From: Salminus brasiliensis | Taxonomy: Eukaryota; Chordata; Actinopteri; Characiformes; Bryconidae | Assembly: GCF_030463535.1 (NCBI RefSeq) | Contig: NC_132893.1 | Span: 20,816,027-20,880,026 of the forward strand | Direction of reading: 5' to 3' | Length of the DNA: 64,000 nucleotides | Shown here: one piece after another, positions 11,844 through 23,875 of the stretch | Position numbering within the stretch: the first letter of the stretch is position 1 | Layout: each line of letters starts with the position of its first letter | Notes under the pieces: generated by a model | Told to the model about the DNA's origin: nothing | Database searches by the model: none | The model's input: only the letters and a program-made list of their open reading frames with translations | Made by a program: the position numbers and the translations under genes

Positions 11844-12302
11844 TGTCATGCTGGCTAGGCTAGACATTGACGGGTGAACACTCACAGGGACGGTGCGATG
11901 CAGGATTTATTAACAGAACAGGAGAAAACACAAGAGTGCAGCAATAGCCAGTGATGAAGGACAAACCTGACAAAACAACCTGGGCTAAACCTGAAGGCCA
12001 CCTGAGGCTGGTAGGCAGCCAGGGAGCAAAGCGAGACGGGGTAAACCAACCGGAGGGAGGAAGACTAGAACATAAAGCCACTGCAAGCAAGACCAGTAAA
12101 ACCAAACCGCGCTCGGAGACCGAACTTACAGGACTCCAACACGAGGGAATCGGACGCCGAGTCCCACAGGCGACCGACCGGTAAGCCAAGAAGCGAACTC
12201 CCCCAGACATGAACCGGCTCTTAAAGAGCCTACACTAGCGACCACCATGAACCCACCTAGAATCCTCATAACCTGAAGCCAACCATACAGCTCGGCCTGA
12301 CA
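11844..12302 (-). mobile_element. Unclassified element with TGTCA/TGACA ends (solo-LTR-like)
   Basis: The block begins TGTCATGCTGGC and ends GCTCGGCCTGACA, giving short inverted ends of LTR style. It contains an AATAAA-type signal in minus orientation near 11,905 and the perfect palindrome GGCTCTTTAAGAGCC near 12,218. Its minus-strand start matches 41,643-41,966 on plus; that second copy is interrupted by an L2-like LINE. No target-site duplication is evident, so a solo LTR is only a suggestion. A long open frame on minus is not a recognisable protein. Confidence 0.6.
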
Positions 12303-12344
12303 GGAACAATTCTCAGCAACGAGAAGATTTGCTCCCTTTATACC
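12303..12344 (-). promoter_or_regulatory. TATA-containing segment beside the LTR-like element
   Basis: On minus this reads GGGTATAAAGGGAGCAAATC and then CTTCTCGTTGCTGAGGATTG. The same text precedes the related element at 41,591-41,635. It contains a TATAAA box. Whether it belongs to the element or is a promoter remnant is unclear. Confidence 0.4.
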
Positions 12345-14765
12345 CCATTTAATATTAGCACTGCTGAGGTAAATTTAATATTAGCACTGCTGAGGTAGAT
12401 TTAATATTAGCACTGCTGAGGTAAATTTAATATTAGCTCTGCTGAGGTAAATTTAATATTAGCTCTGCTGAGGTAGATTTAATATTAGCACTGCTGAGGT
12501 ACATTTAATATTAGCACTGCTGAGGTAAATTTAATATTAGCACTGCTGAGGTAAATTTAATATTAGCTCTGCTGAGGTAGATTTAATATTAGCTCTGCTG
12601 AGGTAGATTTAATATTAGCTCTGCTGAGGTAGATTTAATATTAGCTCTGCTGAGGTAGATTTAATATTAGCTCTGCTGAGGTAGATTTAATATTAGCTCT
12701 GCTGAGGTAAATTTAATATTAGCACTGCTGAGGTAAATTTAATATTAGCACTGCTGAGGTAAATATAATATTAGCTCTGCTGAGGTAAATTTAATATTAG
12801 CTCTGCTGAGGTAAATATAATATTAGCACTGCTGAGGTAAATATAATATTAGCTCTGCTGAGGTAGATTTAATATTAGCACTGCTGAGGTAAATATAATA
12901 TTAGCACTGCTGAGGTAAATATAATATTAGCTCTGCTGAGGTAAATATAATATTAGCACTGCTGAGGTAAATTTAATATTAGCACTGCTGAGGTAGATTT
13001 AATATTAGCTCTGCTGAGGTAAATTTAATATTAGCTCTGCTGAGGTAAATTTAATATTAGCACTGCTGAGGTAAATTTAATATTAGCACTGCTGAGGTAA
13101 ATTTAATATTAGCACTGCTGAGGTAAATTTAATATTAGCTCTGCTGAGATAAATTTCATATTAGCACTGCTGAGGTAAATATAATATTAGCTCTGCTGAG
13201 GTAAATATAATATTAGCACTGCTGAGGTAAATATAATATTAGCACTGCTGAGGTAAATTTCATATTAGCACTGCTGAGGTAAATTTCATATTAGCACTGC
13301 TGAGGTAGATTTAATATTAGCTCTGCTGAGATAGATTTAATATTAGCTCTGCTGAGGTAAATTTAATATTAGCTCTGCTGAGGTAAATTTAATATTAGCT
13401 CTGCTGAGGTAAATTTAATATTAGCACTGCTGAGGTAAATATAATATTAGCACTGCTGAGATAAATTTAATATTAGCACTGCTGAGGTAAATTTCATATT
13501 AGCTCTGCTGAGGTAAATTTCATATTAGCACTGCTGAGGTAAATATAATATTAGCTCTGCTGAGGTAAATATAATATTAGCACTGCTGAGGTAAATTTCA
13601 TATTAGCACTGCTGAGGTAAATTTCATATTAGCACTGCTGAGGTAGATTTAATATTAGCTCTGCTGAGATAAATTTAATATTAGCTCTGCTGAGGTAAAT
13701 TTAATATTAGCTCTGCTGAGGTAAATTTAATATTAGCACTGCTGAGGTAAATTTCATATTAGCACTGCTGAGGTAAATATAATATTAGCACTGCTGAGAT
13801 AAATTTAATATTAGCTCTGCTGAGGTCAATTTAATATTAGCACTGCTGAGATAAATATAATATTAGCACTGCTGAGATAAATTTAATATTAGCTCTGCTG
13901 AGGTAAATTTAATATTAGCTCTGCTGAGATAAATTTCATATTAGCACTGCTGAGGTAAATATAATATTAGCACTGCTGAGATAAATTTAATATTAGCTCT
14001 GCTGAGGTAAATTTAATATTAGCACTGCTGAGGTAAATTTAATATTAGCTCTGCTGAGGTAGATTTAATATTAGCACTGCTGAGGTAAATTTAATATTAG
14101 CTCTGCTGAGGTAAATATAATATTAGCACTGCTGAGGTAAATATAATATTAGCTCTGCTGAGGTAGATTTAATATTAGCTCTGCTGAGGTAGATTTAATA
14201 TTAGCTCTGCTGAAGTAAATTTAATATTAGCTCTGCTGAGGTAAATTTAATATTAGCACTGCTGAGGTAAATATAATATTAGCACTGCTGAGGTAGATTT
14301 AATATTAGCACTGCTGAGGTAAATATAATATTAGCTCTGTTGAGGTAAATATAATATTAGCTCTGTTGAGGTAAATTTAATATTAGCACTGCTGAGGTAA
14401 ATTTAATATTAGCTCTGCTGAAGTAAATTTAATATTAGCTCTGTTGAGGTAAATTTAATATTAGCTCTGTTGAGGTAAATTTAATATTAGCACTGCTGAG
14501 GTAAATTTAATATTAGCTCTGTTGAGGTAAATTTAATATTAGCACTGCTGAGGTAAATATAATATTAGCTCTGCTGAGGTAAATTTAATATTAGCACTGC
14601 TGAGGTAAATTTAATATTAGCTCTGCTGAGATAAATTTAATATTAGCTCTGCTGTGGTAAATTTAATATTAGCACTGCTGAGGTAAATTTAGTATTAGCT
14701 CTGCTGAGGTAAATTTAATATTAGCACTGCTGAGGTAAATTTAATATTAGCACTGCTGAGAAACT
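12345..14765 (-). repeat. 26-bp minisatellite array, inverted (about 92 units)
   Basis: The same 26-bp unit as 161-1,975, on the opposite strand (reads TAATATTAGCACTGCTGAGG on plus). Variants include GCTCTG/GCACTG, GTAAAT/GTAGAT, CATATT and TGTTGAGG, which cluster locally (for example TGTTGAGG at 14,330-14,530). Longest array in the window. Confidence 0.97.
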
Positions 14766-15395
14766 TATGATTATAAATATATATTCAGGACCGGTGAGTA
14801 TAGAAAACTTCTCATCAGTCCTTTTTTTTTTTAAAATCAAACTGTGGATCTGTTTTGGAAAAAGCATTTTTGAAGAACAAGTACCTTAATTTGTTTATTT
14901 TAGTAACTGAATGTGACATTTTTGGCATATTTTAAACCATATTGTAAATCTTTAATTTAAACTTTATTATCTGTGTAAATTAACTAAATATATTTAGTTA
15001 TTCAATATGTTCAATTATGAAAAATATGCACCAGTTATTTAATTTAGAAAATATTATGTTACAATTATTATATTTTATATAAATATATTTATTATTTGTA
15101 TGTTGAGGATAATCTTCCTGAAACCTTTTAAAGAGGTTGTTGAATGTTCTTATGACGTTATAGATATAGAAATTAAACAGTAAAAAATGGTAAAATAACA
15201 GCCTGGTTTCCAGAGGAATTCATACACATGTGACTAAACATCTTAATATAAATCCACCCTTGATACATATACACGGATTACTGACGCAACCCAGACCCAG
15301 AGAAATCAATCAGTCTGAACAGAGATTGTTACAAAGCAACCAGTGTGATTTTATTACCTGAACCTAAACCTAAACTTAACCTACTACACCTAAAC
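14766..15395. repeat. Conserved amplicon flank, inverted copy
   Basis: AT-rich DNA ending in an inverted copy (about 15,240-15,395) of the flank at 1-160. It corresponds in reverse complement to about 39,770-40,650 of unit D. It links the inverted minisatellite with the TTTAGG-like array in the order seen in the units. No gene. Confidence 0.8.
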
Positions 15396-16030
15396 CTAAT
15401 ACCTAAACTTAACTTACTACACCTGAACATAATTCTAACCTTACCCGAAACCTAAACTACTACACCTACTACACCTAATCCTAATCCAAATGTAAAAGTA
15501 CTACACCTAAACTTAATCCTAAAATAAACCTAAACTACTACATCCAAAGCTAATTCTAACCTAAATTCAACCTACTACACCTGCACTTAATTCTAACCTA
15601 ACCATAAACCAAATCTTAACCTACTTCACCTAAATTTAACATGCTTCACCTAAACCCAAACTACTACATCTTAATGTAATTCTAATCTCAACATAAACTT
15701 AATTTACTGCACCAAAATCTACAGCTAAACTTAACATACTACACCTTAACCTAACCCATTCTAATTTTAAACTAAACCAAAACTAAACTACTACACCTTG
15801 ACCTGAACCTAAACTTACTATACCTACATCTAAACTATTAAACCTAAACCTAAACTACTACACCTAAACCTAATTCTAACATGAACCTAAACTTAAACTA
15901 AACCCACTTAACCTAAATGTATCCTGCTACACCTAAATCTGAACTTTTAAACATAAACCTAAACTGCTACACCTACAACTAATTTTCACCTTAAGATAAA
16001 CCTAATCAACTATACCTAAACCTAATTCTG
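15355..16030 (-). repeat. Degenerate TTTAGG-like array, inverted (long copy)
   Basis: About 670 bp of diverged CCTAAACCTAAACTTAACC / ACTACACCTAAACC words, the reverse complement of the TTTAGGTGTAGTAGG text in units B-D. The period is irregular. It resembles telomere-like degenerate DNA but is not the vertebrate TTAGGG sequence. Confidence 0.85.
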
Positions 16031-16766
16031 GAATTCTGTAATAGATGGAAGCATTCGTTTATATGGGTCTACCAGCAGTGGCAGAAATCAGTCATAAGGT
16101 GAGCAGAATTATAGATGTTTGTGTTCTTTTAAGTATTTTATTTCTCTTTATTCTGTTGCATAAATGAAAGCTCTAGGGAAAGTTCTACCAGGAGACTCTA
16201 ATGCAGCATCTTCGTTCCTCAGCCAATCACCAGCTGCCACCTGTGTTAAAAAGTCCTGTAATTACACGCTTTTCGCAACAAGACAAGAAAACCATTTTCA
16301 CCAATTTGTGACACAGATGGAATTTGGCTTTGCTTTGCGCAGTTCGCCATTTCGGCAGTCATCGCATGCTCGCTTGTTCCGTGTGTGGGTCTCGCGGCCT
16401 CGTCTGCCCTCTGCCTTGGTGTTGTCCTGGGTGCTGAATCCTGAAAGCGCTTTTCTGGACAGGCGCAGCGGCCTATACCATTCCCACAAGGGTATTCCTC
16501 TTAGTAATAATTTTAACAATTCTGTTTGTATCTTTTGAGAATTGTTTTTGCATGTGTGTAGGTTTTGCAGGGACCCCCACCCCAAGTCTGCCCTCTGGGC
16601 CTTCGTCTAGCAAGTCGCAGCAGTCTTTGAAGTTCCTCCTTCAAAGACCTTTTAAAACGGTCATCCTTCCCCCCCTGTGGCCGCTCCTGTCCTTTTGTCT
16701 TTTCTTGCACCCTGATAGTTGTTTTGTTGATTATTTACTCACGGGGCTTTCTCAGCGGTTTCGGGT
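16031..16766. other. Unrecognised sequence between left arm and first direct unit
   Basis: Present once in the window. An open frame at 16,164-16,538 (124 aa) has no recognisable domain or homologue to me. The sequence is moderately GC-rich at 16,330-16,700 and may derive from a retroelement. It directly precedes the plus-strand exon remnant. Confidence 0.5.
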
Positions 16767-17361
16767 CAGCTCCACACTGCTGGGACAGATGAAGAGGAGG
16801 TGAATAAGAAAAAAGAGAACCCAACCTCAGACGGCCCACTCACGTCCAGTGGCATTCGCTCCTTCCAGAATGACCCCAATGAAGAATTGGTGAAACAGCT
16901 GAGCGAAGCAATCCTTCTGTATGATTATTTATTGATTATTTGCATATTATATTTGTTAATTTACTGAAACAGTGGAGAAACTAATGAACTAAATTAATAT
17001 AATTTTTTGTTTGTTTGTTTTTCAGGCAAAGAAACCGTAGTAGACCGTAAGTCTTACTACACACCCTAGTTCTGAGAAGATTCTGGGTCATATCATTAAG
17101 ATGGGATACATGCTGAAGGGTGTTGTGCAGCAAAAAATAGTCCCTAAAGAAAACTTTATTTGTTCAGATTTGCTCAGAAAACTCAGATGATACATGGAGG
17201 TTAACTGGTGGGTTTGGGTAGTTTAACCACCAGTTAAAATAAGATAGTTGAGGTTTAGTCAGTAGATGTGAACTTATGTTATATATGTTCTCTAATGATT
17301 ATCTTCTCTACACGTCAGGCACAGGGAAGTCCACCCAGTGTACAGATGTTCATCTAGGGCT
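16767..17361 (+). pseudogene. Remnant of the amplicon gene: exons 2 (partial), 3 and 4 (truncated)
   Basis: 16,767-16,918 matches the 3' three-quarters of exon 2 (cagctccacactgctggg through CCTTCT before a GTATGA donor). 17,026-17,046 is a shortened exon 3 (21 instead of 28 nt), followed by GTAAG. 17,319 to about 17,355 is the start of exon 4, which breaks off where unit B begins. Exon 1, the promoter, exon 5 and exon 6 are missing, so it cannot make the protein. It is on plus, opposite to neighbouring copies A and B, and shows a deletion or recombination breakpoint inside exon 4. Confidence 0.85.
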
Positions 17362-18739
17362 GTTCCAGGTTATTGTAAATATTTTATTAGGTTAGATACC
17401 AGATAAAGAATCATATTGAATCATTTCACATTTGTTATTTTATATAATTTCACATTTATTTTATTTAATGTACAAATAATGTTTTCATAAAGTTGCAGCA
17501 TTATGTAAACATTATGTAAATGTCAAAACATGTCAAAAATGTTTTTTAAACTAAATATGTTGGTGTACAAATAAAGTTACTCTAACGATGCAGCAATGTT
17601 GTAGGAATCGTTATTAATGTTATGAAAAAACATTTATGAAACGTTTTGATAACCTAAACATAAGGTCCTCGTAACATTGTAGCAACGTTACCAGAATGTT
17701 AAAAAAAACGTTACCTAAAAACATTTCCAAAAGATTTGACAGACTGAATGTTCTAAGAAACCGCTCTACTAACCAAAAACTGTTAGGTGGCAGGACACAG
17801 AATGTTGAGAGAATGTTTAACAATGTTTATAAAAGTTTCTGTGTTGTTTTCCTCAGTGAAGAACAACAAACACAAAGACAAGGAAAATCTCCCTCAGAGC
17901 TGGAGGAAGAAACCCAGAAGGAACCGATCCTCCTTTGATCAGAACTACTCATACATTATTGATAAAAGGTCATCTTACCACCAAGACTGTTCTTCTGCTC
18001 AAGTGTGCCGATATAATCATAATATAATAATTAATATAATCAGAGCAGTGTGATATATAGTGTAATAATAAAAGTAAATTAATAATAATAGTAGCAGATG
18101 GTTAGAGTCCATGTAAACTTCAACATAGTCAATAGGCTGTAGAGGGGGAGCAGGAGAGCCCAGTGGTCAGTCTGGTGGGTGGGCAGCTGGTCTGATGCAG
18201 GGAGCAGGGCAGCCCAGCAGTCAGTCTGTGCTCTGAAGAGTTTCTTTTTAGTGAAGTTTATTGTAAAGATGCTTCAAACAGACAGGATTTCACAGGGCTG
18301 AAACTACTGTTAACATCTTCAGAGATTAGATTGTGATGAAATGTTTTTAAAACTGATCAAAGTGAGAGTTTATATCAGCCTGAAAAAGAAAAAAGCATTT
18401 TGGCAAAACATCCTGAATGATTTAACATCATTTCTGGATATGTCCTATTCTTACATGATTATATTTCTTACAAATAATGAATTTCTTTATTATTAAAATA
18501 TTTCAGTTTTATAAAGGCAGTGTCAGTCCAAAAGCAGCAAATCTAAACCTAAAACTGGACTAATGTGAGCTTAATCCTCAGTCTAGAGTGAAGTTAAAGA
18601 TCTAGGTTTTACTTTAAGTAGAAGAAAGAAACATCCAGAACACATCAGTAATTCAGAACAGCTCTTCATTCATGCTGAAAGACAAACACCAAAACTCCAG
18701 TTCACTTCTCCAGATCACTCCCCAATATAACCTATCCTA
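17362..18739. repeat. AACGTT-rich module (unit B)
   Basis: Starts at a junction shared with 25,086 and 33,190 (GTTCCAGGTTATTGTAAA). Closely related to 4,685-6,170 and to the same modules in units C and D. No gene is supported. Confidence 0.75.
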
Positions 18740-19880
18740 CACCTCATCATCTTCATCTACTTATCCTCTTAATCCAGTTTGGGGCCACAGTGGCATTAGG
18801 GTAAGCACAGCTGTGGACAGCTGTGAGATATAATCTCTGCAGTGGATTCTGGGTCTTCCTCTGGGTTTCCTCCCAATAGGGTGTGGCCAGTACACCTTGA
18901 CCTGGGGGACCTTGACCTGGGGGACCTTGACCTGGGGGAGGTGAATGGAGGGTATCTTTGTCAGATGTCCAAACCACCTCAACTGGCTCCCATCAACTCG
19001 AAGGAGCATTAGCTCTACTCCGAGCCTCTGCCGGAAAACAGGTCTCCTCACTCTGTCACAAAGAGTGAGTAGGACACCACCATGGACTCAGACTTGGAGG
19101 TGCTAATTCTCATACTGACCGCTTTACACTAAGCTGAAAACTGCTCAAGTGCTTGATGAAAGCCCCTGCACATAGAAGCCAGCAGGACAACGTCATTCGC
19201 ACACAACAAAGACGTAACCTCCAGGCCCCACCTGCCAGAAGCCCTCCTGTCTTTGGCTGTGACTTGTCCTGTTTATGAATATCAGAAACAGGAGCGGACC
19301 CAAGGCACAGCACTGACGGAGTCCATCAGCAACACTGAACAAGCTTGACCTAGTGCTGAGAGTACAGACACAGCTCAGCACACAGAAAGTACAGGGACTG
19401 CACAGCTCGCATCTGCGACTAAGGCACCCCATACACCTGGAGCACTTCCCACAAGATGTCTCTGGGAACATGGTCGAAAGCCTTCTCCAAGTCCACAAAA
19501 CACATGAAGACTGGAGTGGCAGATTTCCATGCCCCCCTCAACTATCTGAGAGAGAGTGACGAGCTAGTCCACCGTTCCACGGCCAGCATGGAATCTGCAT
19601 TGTGCCTCCTGAATCTGAGGTTGCAGATGCATTCTCTGTTGCACTACCCTGGAATAGGCTTCCCCGAGGAGGCTCAGAAGTGTGATGCCTTGATAGTTTG
19701 CACACTATCTGGCTCACCAGTTTGCCAGTTTAGAGGCACTGTCCCTGAGGCCCATGCAACATTGCAGGAGCATCTCAACCAAGACAGTCCCCCAACAGAC
19801 AGAGCCGATGACAACACCAGGCTAATCACATCCACTCTTGGTGTCACTATGAAGCCTTTCAACTAGCTCAGTGACTTGGG
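18740..19880 (-). mobile_element. Decayed LINE, 3' half (copy B)
   Basis: Same insertion as in copy A, with the same RT fragments on minus (WFGHLTKIPS, GRKPRGRPRIHCRDYISQLS near 18,800-18,990; CFVDLEKAF-type block near 19,480). It has an internal expansion of a 15-bp unit, CTTGACCTGGGGGAC, present three times at 18,896-18,940. A deletion near 18,810 removed part of the 3' end that the other copies keep. Dead element. Confidence 0.85.
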
Positions 19881-20342
19881 CCAGAGAGATGGATTCTGAT
19901 TCACCTGTTGCTGCCAAGCCCTGCCTCCTGGACAGAAGGCATGTTCCTTAGGTTTAGGAGTTCCACAAAGTGTTCCTTCCAGCGCCCAACAATATCAGAG
20001 CTTCACTGCCCTTAGTGAGCACAGTTTGGACAGTGTCTCTCCTTTCTCTTCTGAGTTGTCAGAACATTTTCCAGAACCACCTTGCAACCTGCCAGTATCC
20101 ATTGGCGAAATCCAGAAATACCCTGAGCCAGCCAAACTTGGAAAAAGAAATTATACCACTACCTGTAACCCCAAGTGCGCAAGCCAAAGGAAACAGTGGC
20201 AAGGAAAAACTCCCTCAAAGCCGGAGGAAGAAACCTTGGGAGGAACCAAGACTCACAAGAGGGACCCATCCTCCTCTGGTCAGTAGGTAAATGGTATAAA
20301 TTCATAAATAGTTTGAAGAGAACCTGAAGCCATGATGCACGT

Positions 20343-22721
20343 CTATAAAGGGTGAACCCTGTGCGTCTTCTTCAGGATCTGTTGGAGGTACAAAATGCTA
20401 AAGTTAGTCAAACTGAAACATTTCTGAGAGATATTTCAAGTATAAAATTTTGGCCCATTATGTTCCCTCAACACTCGACTCACATACCTTAAACTGAGGG
20501 CATCTCAGCCTCTATGTTCTCCTTGTGGGCTGTGGGACAATGGGCTCTTCCTCCAGAATCAGCTCGCAGAGCTCTGTCTTTGCTCAGAAGACGAACATGC
20601 AGGAGCGTCTGCAGAAGCAGCAGAATGATGAACACCCTACTGGGAAGAAAAGGAGCAGTCAGCCACTACAGAGTTACGTCTGAAGAACTTCTTCATCCTT
20701 CTCCGAAGTGTCCGGCAGGCTCTTTTAACTGCAGCACCAAGTCGACTACAGCAGAAGCAGCCGTACTCCTCCCCTTCAACCTCTACACTTTGGCAAGTTA
20801 CACTTGCACCACTACTGCTGCCGTCTTCTGGCTCAGGCATCACTGCCTCTTCCTCTCTCAGCTGTTGGGCACTGAAGAATGCTGACTCTTCTTCAGGGGT
20901 TGAAGGTCCCACCACATCTACCTCACTCCCCAAAGAAGATGAAGAGTGATACTCTTCAGGGATAGAAGGTCCCACCACGTCTACCTCACTCCCCAAAGAA
21001 GATGAAGAGTGATACTCTTCAGGGGTAGAAGGTGGCACACCTTCCTCAATGCTCAGCGGGTGTGGGTTAAGGATGATACGAGGAATCCAAAACCTGTACA
21101 GAAGCAATGTGGGAAATGAGTCATCTTTGATTTGTTATTCATTGTTAGTGAACTAAAACTGTAGATCACCAGATTCCTTTTTTACAGAGCAGCCCTTCAC
21201 TCTGAGTGATCTTTAATACTGCATTATATGTACAATACATCAAGTGTGTATCCTTACTGCCAGTGTTGCCAGACTGACTGTTTTAATGGAGGTAGCCGAG
21301 GTACAACACATGGGACAAATAAAGCACTTCTTAAATGCTACATCAAGGGTCTGATATCACAGAGGCCTTTGATCACTTTTTTACTTTTCAATGTTTCCTG
21401 AAGGACAATCACTCGGCTACTAACTTCACATCCTACAAATTAGCCTGAAAAATACTACAGAACTTCAGGGTGTAATCCTGAATCCTACCATATTCCAGGG
21501 CCCACTTCTTCTGAATCCCCACAGCCATAGACGAACAACTGAATACTGGGTGGACTTCCCTGTGCCTGACGTGAGAGAGGAAAGGATCATATATAAGTTC
21601 ACATTTACTGATTAAACCTCAACGGTCTTATTTTAACTGGTGGGGGAAGCAGGCATTGGTTGCTATAACTACAACACAAATACAGCCATTTTATTAATCC
21701 CACCAGTTAACCTACACGTATCTACATCTTCATGTATCCCATTTTAATGATATGCAGTATTAAGAACAGTTTTAGACCCAGAATCTTCTCAGAACTTTGG
21801 TAAAACAGTGTCTCAGGTATGAAGCAGTGTATTCATAAACATTTGGTGTAATAACTTTCTGTGAGGGAGCTTTTAGAGGTTAAGACTTCTGGTTCCATTC
21901 ACCACCACGGTGAACAAATCTGACTGGTGGGTTTCACACCAAACCCACTCTGACTGACTCTGTTCACATCTTAACTGATAATTATGCAGAAATCTACAGT
22001 AATTGTAGTAATTATCTATCATGCTTGAAGAAATTACTGTGTTATAAGGTGTGTAAGACTTACGGTTCTCCTCTGCCTCTGGTTTCTTTGCCTGAAATAA
22101 AAAAGAATATTTAATTATGTTAATTTAGTTAATTAGTTTTTCCACTGTTTCAGTAAATTAACATATATAATATGTAAATAAATAAATCAATAAATAATCA
22201 TACAGAAGGATTGCCTCGCTCAGCTGTTTCACCAATTCTTCATTGGGGTCATTCTGGAAGGAGCAAGTGCCACCGGACGTGGATGGGCCGTCCAAGGTTG
22301 GGTCCTCCTCTTCTTTCTCCAATGCCTCTTCATCTGTCCCAGCAGTGTGGAGCTGCTGCTGCTGCCTGCCCTCACTGCTGTCCTCACACTCTTCCTCTAG
22401 AGATCCAAACACAGTCAACACACATTATTTCATTACCACACCAGATAGTATGTGGACACCCCCACATACTTTAAAGAAGATACAGGCTGAAAGTGGAACC
22501 CAGTGAAGTTGTTATAACTGCAAACATGCACTGTTGCTTCACTTTTGGCCATGTAATGTTCTCTATGAGAACATAGTGTCTGTACAGCCTGATCCATGAA
22601 GATCTCACTTACCTACTGATGAGGAGTCCTCATAGGAGAACTGGTAATCAGACTCCACATCATTGGTCTCCTCCGGAGAGCTTTCAGGCTCAGGACGACA
22701 GGAATCTTCCCTCTCACTCAT
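20343..22721 (-). CDS. Amplicon gene copy B, truncated by stop in exon 5 (287 aa)
   Basis: Minus-strand exons 22,721-22,613, 22,396-22,204, 22,091-22,064, 21,565-21,489 and exon 5 from 21,093. The first four exons match copies A and R in length and phase (109, 193, 28, 77 nt). Exon 5 starts with a diverged segment (FWIPRIILNPHPL) where A and R have FWNQPAVAYPQ. It has two copies of the 21-residue Ser-rich unit and keeps the CFCC/Arg-Lys cluster. It meets TAG at 20,637-20,639, where A and R have CAA. After that stop the frame is also broken by a small deletion, so readthrough would not restore the long C-terminus. The exon 5 donor (20,488) and exon 6 (20,378-20,343) are still present. The product would lack about 70-90 C-terminal residues. 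It may be a shortened functional form or a decaying copy. Confidence 0.6.
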
Positions 22722-22945
22722 TCTGCAGTTGATGAAAATACTGTTGTAGAACCTGTCTATCGGTTCTAGATAAGATGGATGGAGTTTCAGCCTAACAGCA
22801 TGAACATCAGTGTGAACATAGGAAAGTCTCAGGAGCTGCTGAATCCTGACTGAGAGGATCAGACAGAACCTGCCTTCTTATAGGAGTCAGGTTCTGTGAT
22901 GTCATCGATGACGTCACAATGGAGCAACGGAGTCAGACCAATCAG
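22722..22945 (-). promoter_or_regulatory. Promoter of copy B: CCAAT, double CRE-like palindrome, TATA
   Basis: CCAAT at 22,938-22,942 (plus), TGACGTCA at 22,909-22,916 next to TGATGTCA, forming the 12-bp palindrome GTCATCGATGAC, and TATAAG as CTTATA at 22,877-22,882. Copies A and R have only one CRE. Motif evidence only. Confidence 0.65.
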
Positions 22946-23329
22946 GTCAGTTTTACATCCCACGCTACAGAGCTATGAGGAGCAGAGCTGTGTCTCCTTC
23001 GGCTTCATTGACTGTATAGGACTGGATGTACACACAGGGCTGTGGAATAGTACTGCCCCCCTCTGGAGGTTCTCTGTTAGTGCAGTTTTGTAGTGATTAT
23101 TTTAGAAGCTCCATCAAAATGTTTTAATAAATAAAGTGAAACATATCAATCTCTAAACACACTTTTATTACTGCAGTGATTTACAAATATATTCTACATG
23201 CAAATAAGCCCTGTGAAAAAGTATTTGCCCCCTCGCAGTACTGCATTTATTCGGGGTGACCGCACATCCTCCATATGTTCTTCGTGGACACTTTTTGGGA
23301 TCTAAAAATTTCAAGTGGTCCAAATTTTG
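22946..23329. other. Distal upstream segment (unit B)
   Basis: Conserved upstream DNA with CTGTGTCTCCTTCGGCTTCA, then AT-rich text. It repeats at about 31,025-31,410 and 39,125-39,510. The beginning is shared with copy A up to about 10,590; the rest occurs only in units B-D. No gene seen. Confidence 0.6.
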
Positions 23330-23875
23330 GAGATTAGGTTTAGGTGTAGTGGTTTAGGCTTAGGTGCAGTGGGTTTAAGTTAAGGTTTACTAGGTTTAGT
23401 TTACATTTAGGTTAAGTTTAAAATTAGATTTAGGTGTAGTAGGTTAAGTTTTGGTTTACGCTCAGGTTAGAATTAGGTGTAGTAGTTTAGGTTTAGGTGT
23501 AGTGGGTTAAGTTTAGGTTCAAGTTAAGGTTTATTAGGTTTAGTTTACATTTAGATTAAGTTTAAAATTAGATTTAGGTGTAGTAGGTTAAGTTTTGGTT
23601 CACGCTCAGGTTAGAATTAGGTGTAGTGGTTTAGGCTTAGGTGCAGTGGGTTAAGTTTTGGTTCACGCTCAGGTTTACTAGGTTTAGTTTACATTTAGAT
23701 TAAGTTTAAAATTAGATTTAGGTGTAGTAGGTTAAGTTTTGGTTTACGCTCAGGTTAGAATTAGGTGTAGTAGTTTAGGTTTAGGTGTAGTAGCTAGAAT
23801 TTAGGCTAGGATTACATTTAGGTGTGGTAGTATAGGTGTAGGTGTAGTAGGTTAAGTTTAGGTTTAGGTTCAGGT
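23330..23875 (+). repeat. TTTAGG-like degenerate array (unit B)
   Basis: About 545 bp of GGTTTAGGTGTAGT / GGTTAAGTTTAGG / TTTACATTTAG words. Longer blocks repeat inside it (GTAGTAGGTTAAGTTTTGGT recurs), suggesting higher-order expansion. Repeated in units C (31,418-31,955) and D (39,518-39,785). Confidence 0.85.

Noticed and set aside
11860-12210. 116-aa minus-strand frame in the LTR-like element, also on plus near 41,726
   Set aside because: No recognisable domain, and the frame lies in a non-coding repeat with LTR-like ends.
161-14765. Direct repeats at regular spacing considered as a CRISPR array
   Set aside because: The 26-bp units are contiguous with no unique spacers, and the sequence is vertebrate.
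16164-16538. 124-aa frame in single-copy sequence
   Set aside because: No known domain, no evident promoter or splice sites; an opposing open frame overlaps it, so it is left as unrecognised sequence.
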